Part shown: piece by piece, positions 1-4,988 of the stretch
Layout of the letters: each line of letters opens with the position of its first letter
How positions within the stretch are numbered: the first letter of the stretch is position 1
From: Fodinibius sp041642155
GTDB taxonomy: Bacteria > Bacteroidota > Rhodothermia > Balneolales > Balneolaceae
NCBI RefSeq assembly: GCF_041642155.1
Contig: NZ_JBEPWZ010000064.1
Span: forward strand, 1 to 13,638
DNA length: 13,638 nucleotides
Direction: 5' to 3'
The notes under the pieces: generated by a model
Told to the model about the DNA's origin: nothing
The model's input: only the letters and a program-made list of their open reading frames with translations
Databases searched by the model: none
Translations under genes and position numbers: made by a program

Positions 1-685
1 GAGGAAGAAGTATTTTTCCCTGCCTCCATTTTGATTGGCGAATATTTAAAACTAAAATCCATCCAAATAGAGTAAAGGCTATCTTGATAGAGTCAGCAGT
101 ACTGCACATTTTCAGGTTGGTTAATAGTGAAATTACTCTAATCTAAGCGAGGACGTCCTTTTTGTAAATATCAGACTCCAAGGAAGTTTTAAGCTTATTT
201 GATCTTTATGAACGGAAAATTAGTTATCACTTTCAGCACCCAGCACTATATTTTTTAGACAAAAACATATTGAAAGCTATTGTATTATAAAGCCCTGATG
301 TTTGGGACTCTCCGGGTACATATAATTTTACAATCAAATTGGTTCAATAATAAATTTGTAGGATATTAAGTGGGTAAATAGACATTCTCCAGATGGGTAA
401 CATTGATTAGTAAAAATTCTGATTAATCATTGATTAAATATCAATGAGATTTTTTATATATAGATAAGTTATTAATAATAGTTGAGGAGCATTCAGAGGG
501 GGCAGGCTGAGCTCTTGGTGACCTCAATATTATGAAGATGAGTGACCTATTCGGTGAACAAATATTTTTTACTTAACGAGATAGCAGGGAGTTGGGAGCC
601 GGTGACAAATACTATGATTGCTATAAATTAGTATTTGGTAAAACAACTATTCGCACAAGAATAATATAATTGAAGGATTAGGTTT
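1..685. other. AT-rich stretch without recognisable gene
   Basis: No reading frame of credible length or composition is visible on either strand. The base composition is clearly more AT-rich than the genes to the right. The only structure I see is a small cluster of ATTGATTA-like words between 402 and 445. It includes the palindrome TGATTAATCA (420-429) and the inverted repeat ATTGAT-TAAAT-ATCAAT (429-445). This could be a protein-binding site or chance in AT-rich DNA. The window may begin just after or before a neighbouring gene that is out of view. Confidence 0.6.
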
Positions 686-744
686 GTGGGAATGATTAAT
701 TCAAGTGAGAGAGGAGAAATCGGGCTTTTTGTAGATTTGTTCTA

Positions 745-797
745 CCAAAAGAAAAGCCGTAACTCGTTAATACGTTTTATACCAACAGGTTACGGCT
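745..797 (-). terminator. Rho-independent terminator of tRNA-Leu
   Basis: On the minus strand a perfect 9-bp stem, AGCCGTAAC / GTTACGGCT (top-strand arms 755-763 and 789-797), closes a 25-nt loop. It is followed directly by a T-rich tract (CTTTTCTTTT, read from top positions 747-756). It lies 20 nt past the 3' end of the tRNA gene, where a terminator is expected. The loop is long for a terminator, but stem plus T-tract is clear. Confidence 0.7.
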
Positions 798-816
798 ATA
801 ATAGCATGTCTTATAG

Positions 817-900
817 TACCCAAGAGAGGACTCGAACCTCCACGGCCATACGGCCACATGCTCCTGAAGCATGCGCGTCTACCAATTCCGCCACTTGGGC
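817..900 (-). tRNA. tRNA-Leu, anticodon CAG
   Basis: The minus strand folds into a complete class II tRNA. The acceptor stem is GCCCAAG (5', top 894-900) paired with CTTGGGT (top 818-824), followed by discriminator A at 817. The D-arm carries the Leu-typical GGCGGAATTGGTAGACGC. The anticodon stem is CATGC/GCATG around the loop TTCAGGA, giving anticodon CAG, which reads CUG codons. A long variable arm (GGCC/GGCC) and a T-arm with loop TTCGAGT complete it. CCA is not encoded, so it must be added after transcription. The gene stands alone between a candidate promoter and a terminator. The long variable arm and discriminator A make the leucine assignment secure. Confidence 0.97.
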
Positions 901-932
901 ATGAAATACAACACAGCCCTTTTTGAGGAATT

Positions 933-964
933 GAAATATAGGGAGCTTTGGGGAGAAAATTCAA
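933..964 (-). promoter_or_regulatory. Candidate promoter of tRNA-Leu (Bacteroidota-type)
   Basis: Reading the minus strand toward the tRNA, TTG (top 962-964) is followed after 21 nt by TATATTTC (top 933-940). This fits the TTG - about 19-21 nt - TAnnTTTG promoter pattern known for Bacteroidota primary sigma factor, with one mismatch at the last base. It would start transcription about 25 nt before the mature tRNA. The pattern is short and AT-rich, so chance is possible. Confidence 0.35.
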
Positions 965-979
965 CTTAATTTCTGAAAT

Positions 980-1130
980 TATTCCGGGTGCTGCTGTGAG
1001 CTCCCCCGGCGCCTCCCGCGCATAGTCATGCAGCCCTGCGCTTCTGTAGCGACTGGCCGCGCTATTATCTCCGCCTTGCGCTTTCCCGCCGGCCATGAAA
1101 GCGGGGAAGGTCCTGGGAATTTAGGGCGGA
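980..1130. other. GC-rich intergenic patch with inverted repeats
   Basis: This stretch is much richer in G and C than its flanks. It contains overlapping inverted repeats: CGCTTTC/GAAAGCG (1079-1085 with 1097-1103), the alternative CCCGC/GCGGG (1085-1089 with 1101-1105), and TCCGCC/GGCGGA (1070-1075 with 1125-1130). A minus-strand open frame crosses it but also runs straight through the tRNA gene and resembles no protein family I know, so I do not call a gene. It could be a structured RNA or the relic of a gene. Confidence 0.3.
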
Positions 1131-1171
1131 TAAAAATCAAGAGGAACAATAGGTTATTTGAGAGTCCTTTT

Positions 1172-1197
1172 AATAAGCATAATTAATAAGCATAATT
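1172..1197. repeat. Tandem 13-bp repeat upstream of antitoxin
   Basis: AATAAGCATAATT occurs twice back to back (1172-1184 and 1185-1197), about 60 bp before the antitoxin start. Exact tandem repeats here could be binding sites for the antitoxin, which usually represses its own operon, or a recent slippage duplication. Confidence 0.6.
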
Positions 1198-1212
1198 TTT
1201 CTTGCTTCTTTT

Positions 1213-1247
1213 CGTCAGTGTGACGTTTTTTACACTAAAAATAATAT
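1213..1247 (+). promoter_or_regulatory. Candidate antitoxin promoter/operator
   Basis: A short palindrome, CGTCA-GTG-TGACG (1213-1225), is followed by a T-run. After 16 nt from GTGACG comes TAATAT (1242-1247), a plausible -10 hexamer nine bases before the ATG at 1256. A second inverted repeat, AGTGT/ACACT (1217-1221 with 1232-1236), overlaps it. Palindromes overlapping the promoter are typical of autoregulated toxin-antitoxin operons, but each element is short. Confidence 0.3.
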
Positions 1248-1255
1248 GCCTTGTT

Positions 1256-1504
1256 ATGAAACGAAAATTAACATTCCGGTTAGATGATTCGCTGATTAAG
1301 CGAGCCAAAAGACATGCAAAACGAAAAGGTGCGTCGGTGCCTCAAATGGTGGCTGATTATTTTGCTCTTATTGAAACTGAAGAGTTCTCTTCTGTTATCC
1401 AAGAGCTACCTCCTGTTACTGCTTCTCTGGTCGGCATTTTAAAGAACAAAAATAGGGGAGAAGAAGACTATAAAAAACAGTTGGAAAATCAATGTCTAAC
1501 ATGA
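1256..1504 (+). CDS. Antitoxin, DUF6364/VapB-like
   Basis: An 82-residue basic protein starting MKRKLTFRLDDSLIKRAKRH. The N-terminal pattern (K-L-T-[F/L]-x-[L/I]-D-[D/E]-x-[L/V]-I-x-x-A-K, then an Arg/Lys-rich helix and a hydrophobic helix ending near residue 40) is that of ribbon-helix-helix-like DUF6364 antitoxins. These dimerise, bind the operon promoter and neutralise a PIN-domain RNase. The C-terminal ELPPVTASLVGILKN segment, followed by EEDYKKQLE, matches the toxin-binding tail of this family (PLVKSLRG...DYKK). I chose the ATG at 1256 rather than the upstream TTG at 1202 because it begins exactly at the conserved motif. The stop overlaps the next start by ATGA at 1501-1504, a classic antitoxin-toxin arrangement, but the partner is broken, so this may be an orphan antitoxin. 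Confidence 0.8.
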   Translation: MKRKLTFRLDDSLIKRAKRHAKRKGASVPQMVADYFALIETEEFSSVIQELPPVTASLVGILKNKNRGEEDYKKQLENQCLT

Positions 1505-1668
1505 AGATGGTGTGTTCTATCAGTCGGCCATGTTAAGTTAATGTAGAAGCAATTATTTCCAGAAATCAAAAAGACGTTACTGAAAACACGCTCCCTGTGT
1601 ATAATCCTTCTGAATTTCTGCATGCGATAGATGTATTAGGAATAACCACGTTCACAGGACAGGTCTGA
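1501..1668 (+). pseudogene. PIN-domain (VapC-like) toxin remnant
   Basis: An ATG at 1501 overlaps the antitoxin stop and opens with MKMVCSISRPC before a TAA at 1534-1536. In the same frame the sequence then reads VNVEAIISRNQKDV, followed by LPVYNPSEFLHAI, to a TGA at 1666. The second piece matches the C-terminal end of PIN-domain toxins (…xAI[I/V]TRNxKDF…VxxPxEFL). The roughly 100 residues that should carry the catalytic acidic residues of the nuclease (the N-terminal DTN and central E/D motifs) are absent. I read this as an internal deletion that left only the extreme start and the tail, with a stop at the junction. A PIN toxin in this state cannot cut RNA. The tail past about 1633 may be read-through into the adjoining repeat. 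Confidence 0.75.
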
Positions 1669-1669
1669 T

Positions 1670-1835
1670 ACGGCCGATTTTGAAGAACAGCGGGCTTTGC
1701 ACAACCAGGGGTTTTGCTCAATACCAAAGCCCGATCATATTTTAAAACCGCAGTGTACATTGTATATACAGGCTATACATGACGATTTTAAAATCGCGGA
1801 AATGAAAATGTAGCCATGGGGTAAAACAACGGTTT
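1670..1835. repeat. Degenerate interspersed repeat, copy B
   Basis: The stretch 1721-1835 can be aligned with 12389-12497. Shared words in the same order are ATACCAAAGCC near the left end, an ATTTtAAAACC / ATTTcAAAACC block, GTATATA, GATgttgAAATCG-like and ATGnnnAAATG-like blocks, and AAAACAACGGTTT at the right end. Left of this core, copy B has a perfect 9-bp inverted repeat, CGGGCTTTG/CAAAGCCCG (1691-1699 with 1725-1733). It begins directly after the toxin remnant and ends 45 bp before the transporter gene. It could be a REP-like or MITE-like non-autonomous element, or a relic of a transposase gene; I see no intact transposase in the window. Confidence 0.6.
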
Positions 1836-1862
1836 GACAATGAGACTCTAACAATAACTATG
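1834..1862 (+). promoter_or_regulatory. Candidate promoter of the SLC13 transporter gene
   Basis: TTG (1834-1836) is followed after 18 nt by TAACTATG (1855-1862), five of six matches to TAnnTTTG. It lies about 19 bp upstream of the transporter ATG. The TTG sits at the right edge of repeat copy B, so the element may have contributed part of the promoter. Confidence 0.3.
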
Positions 1863-1880
1863 AGTTTTTAAAACATACAT

Positions 1881-3365
1881 ATGGTGAAGGAAACATCGTC
1901 TTGGCTTAGAACGCGGTTGGGTTTTTTCGCTGGAATAGTAGTTTTCGTTGTTCTGCTTTACTTGCCAGTCCCGGAGGGACTCTCCCAAGAGGGGTGGCGG
2001 ACCGCGGCCGTTGCTTCGATTATGGCGGTCTGGTGGATCACCGAAGCGCTGCCTATCGCCGTTACCGCACTTTTGCCTGTGGTGTTGCTGCCCCTGCTGA
2101 ATATCGTGCCTATCAGCGATGCGACGACTCCCTATGCGAATCCCCTGATATTCCTTTTTATGGGTGGATTCATTATTGCGGTGGCGATGCAGCGGTGGGA
2201 CCTGCACCGGAGAATTGCCCTTAATATTGTCAGCTACGTGGGCGTCAATCCCTCCTCCATCGTCATGGGTTTCATTTTAGCCTCCGCCTTTTTGAGCATG
2301 TGGGTCAGCAATACGGCTACCGCCCTGATGATGCTGCCCATAGCGCTCTCCATCTTACAGCTTGTCGAGGATCGACGCGACGAGATAGCGGAAGGGAAGC
2401 TGAATTTTGAAATCGTCCTGCTGCTGAGCATCGCTTACGCCTGCAACATCGGGGGCATGGGCACCATCATAGGGACGCCACCCAACGCCCTGCTGGCGGG
2501 CTTTATGAGTGAAAACTACGGCGTAGAGATCGGGTTCGCCCAGTGGATGATGCTGGGGGTGCCGCTTATGCTGGTATCGCTGCCCATTCTTTATTGGGTG
2601 CTGACCAAAATTGTATACCCGATACATCTCCAGGAGCTGCCGGGGGGTAAAAAGCTTATTCAAAACCAGCTGACCGGGCTGGGCAGGATAAGCGGCGCTG
2701 AGAAAAAGGTGGCCCTGGTCTTCGGCATCACCGCACTGATGTGGATCATTCGTCCGCTGCTGACCGGCATGCTGCCGGGATTGTCGGATGCGGGCATTGC
2801 GATCGGGGCGGCGGTCTCGCTGTTCATTATCCCGGTGGATATCAAAAAGAAGCAGTTCCTTCTGTCCTGGTCCGACGCCGAAGAGCTCCCGTGGGGCGTG
2901 CTGATCCTGTTCGGAGGGGGACTGAGCCTGGCTTCGGCCATCAGTGACACCGGCCTGGCCGAATGGATCGGCCAGGGTGTGGGAGTATTGGGCGGCTGGC
3001 CCATTGTCTTGTTGATAGGCGCGGTTATTACGCTGATTATCTTCCTGACCGAAATGACCAGCAATACCGCTACGACCGCTGCTTTTCTGCCTATCCTGGC
3101 CTCCGTGGCTATCGGACTGGGGGAGAATCCCCTGCTTTTGGCGGTGCCCGCCGCCCTGGGGGCCAGCTGCGCCTTCATGCTGCCGGTGGCTACGCCCCCG
3201 AACGCTATTGTCTATGGCAGTGGTAAAATTACGATTCCGGAGATGTCCAACGCCGGACTCTGGCTGAACCTGATATTTATCGTGCTGCTGACGGCCGGCG
3301 CTTTCTCCCTGATCAATCTTGTTTTTGGAATTGAACCGGGCGTCCTGCCCCCGTGGGCCTCATAA
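1881..3365 (+). CDS. SLC13/DASS family sodium-coupled anion transporter
   Basis: A 494-residue, strongly hydrophobic inner-membrane protein with about a dozen membrane segments, the normal length for bacterial divalent anion:Na+ symporters. The two internal repeats each carry the family hallmarks: SNTATALMMLP (SNT at 143-145) with GTPPN (198-202), and TSNTATTAAFLP (SNT at 394-396) with ATPPNA (437-442). These hairpin motifs bind Na+ and the substrate carboxylate. GGFIIAVAMQRWDLHRR (95-111) is also typical. Substrates of the family are succinate, malate, fumarate or citrate, and in some members sulfate; the SNT pairs favour dicarboxylates, but I cannot fix the substrate. The ATG at 1881 leaves a short cytoplasmic N-terminus before the first membrane helix. 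It has no pathway partner next to it and appears to be a single-gene unit. Confidence 0.93.
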   Translation: MVKETSSWLRTRLGFFAGIVVFVVLLYLPVPEGLSQEGWRTAAVASIMAVWWITEALPIAVTALLPVVLLPLLNIVPISDATTPYANPLIFLFMGGFIIAVAMQRWDLHRRIALNIVSYVGVNPSSIVMGFILASAFLSMWVSNTATALMMLPIALSILQLVEDRRDEIAEGKLNFEIVLLLSIAYACNIGGMGTIIGTPPNALLAGFMSENYGVEIGFAQWMMLGVPLMLVSLPILYWVLTKIVYPIHLQELPGGKKLIQNQLTGLGRISGAEKKVALVFGITALMWIIRPLLTGMLPGLSDAGIAIGAAVSLFIIPVDIKKKQFLLSWSDAEELPWGVLILFGGGLSLASAISDTGLAEWIGQGVGVLGGWPIVLLIGAVITLIIFLTEMTSNTATTAAFLPILASVAIGLGENPLLLAVPAALGASCAFMLPVATPPNAIVYGSGKITIPEMSNAGLWLNLIFIVLLTAGAFSLINLVFGIEPGVLPPWAS

Positions 3366-3390
3366 GCGCTGCTGCTTTGCAGCCATGAGC

Positions 3391-3494
3391 TCCAGGCCCA
3401 GGCCCAAAGTCCCGGACACCAGGCCCTGGCCCCGGACCTCGGACCCTCGAATCCCGTATTCCGGACCCCGGACTGCGAATTTCGGATCCCGGAG
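3391..3494. repeat. Degenerate heptad repeat patch (CCCGGAC-type)
   Basis: Directly after the transporter gene the sequence consists largely of 6- to 8-base words resembling CCCGGAC or CTCGGAC, mixed with CGAAT and GTATTC variants. Examples are CCCGGAC (3411-3417), CCCGGAC (3431-3437), CCGGACC (3461-3467) and CGGATCCCGGAG (3483-3494). Frames open on both strands across it because stop codons are rare in such sequence, and their Pro/Arg/Gly-rich products are not credible proteins. It looks like a non-coding simple-repeat tract that has drifted. Confidence 0.65.
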
Positions 3495-3570
3495 CACGCC
3501 GCGGAAAACCCGACTCTTGCGAGCCGTCTTTGAAGGTTTTCGGTGACCGCCTGAGCATGCTGTGGAAAAC
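3492..3570. repeat. 18-bp direct repeat and hairpin downstream of transporter
   Basis: GAGCACGCCGCGGAAAAC (3492-3509) recurs as GAGCATGCTGTGGAAAAC (3553-3570). The three differences are all C to T. Between them GAAAACC/GGTTTTC (3504-3510 with 3535-3541) forms a 7-bp inverted repeat. It has no T-tract and is a weak terminator candidate for the transporter gene. The remaining sequence to 3650 shows nothing else I can name. Confidence 0.5.
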
Positions 3571-3650
3571 AGGGCAGGGGATTCTCCTGTATGTAAGCTT
3601 ACCTGAAAGTTGACCGTTTGATAGCAGTTAAAATTCACTACTGAGGTCCT

Positions 3651-4856
3651 TTAACCGGCCTGACGGCTCTCCTTAAAAAGATATCGCATCATCTCTTTGT
3701 AGTCTTCGGACAGCTCGATCTCCCGCCGCGCCATCATGAACCCCATGGCATCGAGCGCCTTGTCGATCTTGTAGGGCTGGATGACATTGGATCCGACCCA
3801 GCTGAACGAACGAATATATTTGGGTGGAAAATCGCGGGAGAGGATATTACAGCAGACGCCGGTCACGGTACCGGAATTAATCACCGCATTGATCGCCGTT
3901 TTGGAGTGATCGCCCATGATCATACCCACAAACTGCAGCCCGGTGTCCTGTTCCTCACCATTCTCCCAGTGGTGGACCCGCACATTGCTGTAGTTGGTCT
4001 TTAAATTGGAGACGGTAGTTCCCGCCCCGAAATTGCACCACTGTCCCACTACAGAGTGACCGATATACCCGTGATGAGCTTTATTGGAGTAGGAGTGGAA
4101 AATCGTGCTGTCGACTTCGCCCCCCACCTTGCAGACCGGCCCGACGGTCGTGTCTCCGTAAATTTTGGCGCCGGCCTTGACGGTAGCTCCTTCGCATACG
4201 GCAATGGGGCCGCGAAGAAGGGCGCCGGCCATAAGGGTGGCTTCTTCCCCGATATAGATGGGACCTTTCCGGGCGTCGAGTACGCACCCGGCTTCGATGG
4301 TGGCTCCCTTTTCTATGGTAATTTGCTCTCTGCGTTCAAAGGCAACCCGCTCTGAAATGCTCGCGGCACCGTCATTCGCGGAACGTACGAACTGGAAATC
4401 GCGTACAATCTCCCGGCCATTAAGCCGGATGAAATCCCACAAAAAGCGGAGGCAGGGGAAGGGCTGCGACTCTACGACCAGCAGGGTGTTGAAAGCGGGA
4501 CTCCCGTTTTCAATCCATTTTTGTGACGTCTGAGCGTCCACCCGCGCAGCTATGACGGTTGAGTTAACCTGGAGGCAGGTGCCCGTGTCCAGGGCTCGCA
4601 CTTCCCGTACCAGGGCCTCGGAGGGGAGGTACCGGGCATTAATCCAGAGACAATCCTCTTCCCCGGCCAGGTCGCCGGACTCGAAAACGCCCCGGAGATC
4701 GGGGCGGACAATCCGGGCAAACGAGTCCGCTTGCAGCGAGTATAGCCATTTTTGCCTGATCGTAAAAATGCCGATGCGCAGGTCATCTATCGGGCGGCTG
4801 AGCGTGAGGGGATGAAAGTCGGTAAGTTTTTCATCCTCATAAAAACATAAATTCAT
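3651..4856 (-). CDS. GlmU-like sugar-phosphate nucleotidyltransferase/acetyltransferase (Bacteroidota variant)
   Basis: A 401-residue cytosolic protein with two parts. The N-terminal half (about 1-170) has MNLCFYEDEKLTDFHPLT, then SRPIDDLRIGIFTIRQKW, the divergent nucleotidyltransferase signature of the alternative GlmU family found in Bacteroidota. It lacks the classical GxGTRM loop of proteobacterial GlmU. The C-terminal half (about 178-345) is a left-handed beta-helix of hexapeptide repeats, with NKAHHGYIGHSVVG (258-271) and GAGTTVSNLKTNY (277-289) in the acetyltransferase site region. The expected role is acetylation of glucosamine-1-phosphate and uridylylation to UDP-GlcNAc, feeding peptidoglycan and lipid A. 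The divergent glmS next door makes glucosamine-6-phosphate for the same route, which supports the assignment. GlmM is not in the window. A role as another sugar nucleotidyltransferase cannot be excluded from sequence alone. Confidence 0.85.
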   Translation of the reverse strand: MNLCFYEDEKLTDFHPLTLSRPIDDLRIGIFTIRQKWLYSLQADSFARIVRPDLRGVFESGDLAGEEDCLWINARYLPSEALVREVRALDTGTCLQVNSTVIAARVDAQTSQKWIENGSPAFNTLLVVESQPFPCLRFLWDFIRLNGREIVRDFQFVRSANDGAASISERVAFERREQITIEKGATIEAGCVLDARKGPIYIGEEATLMAGALLRGPIAVCEGATVKAGAKIYGDTTVGPVCKVGGEVDSTIFHSYSNKAHHGYIGHSVVGQWCNFGAGTTVSNLKTNYSNVRVHHWENGEEQDTGLQFVGMIMGDHSKTAINAVINSGTVTGVCCNILSRDFPPKYIRSFSWVGSNVIQPYKIDKALDAMGFMMARREIELSEDYKEMMRYLFKESRQAG

Positions 4857-4988
4857 CTGTGGGTCCCCCTTAAAAAATTTTTATTCTATTATTTTAAAAT
4901 CCCTGTTATAATGATAAATTGACATCTCATTTAGTTGAGACAGAGAGATAGTATAATAAATAATCATCACGAATTTTAGATCGTTTTT
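4857..4988. promoter_or_regulatory. Divergent promoter region of glmU-like gene and glmS
   Basis: The 132-bp AT-rich gap must hold the start signals of both genes. Toward glmS I see TTGACA (4919-4924) and TATAAT (4952-4957), but they are 27 nt apart, too far to be one standard promoter. Between them lies TCTCA-TTTAGT-TGAGA (4925-4940), a small inverted repeat. Toward the glmU-like gene an AGGGGG stretch lies a few bases before the ATG and could be a ribosome binding site. I find no glmS ribozyme-like element; the gap is short and lacks GC-rich structure. Confidence 0.5.

Noticed and set aside
420..445. AT-rich palindromes as an origin or attachment site
   Set aside because: They are short and expected in AT-rich DNA; no integrase or initiator signal accompanies them.
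686..1096. Open frames on both strands across 686-904 and 767-1096
   Set aside because: Both run through the tRNA-Leu gene; the minus frame contains the usual translated-tRNA string (GGIGRRACFRSMWPYG), so they are shadows.
3313..3638. Three overlapping Pro/Arg/Gly-rich open frames after the transporter
   Set aside because: They open on both strands over the heptad-repeat tract, and their composition follows the repeat rather than any protein family.
4919..4957. TTGACA and TATAAT upstream of glmS as a sigma70 promoter
   Set aside because: The hexamers are 27 nt apart instead of about 17, so they cannot act together as one standard promoter.
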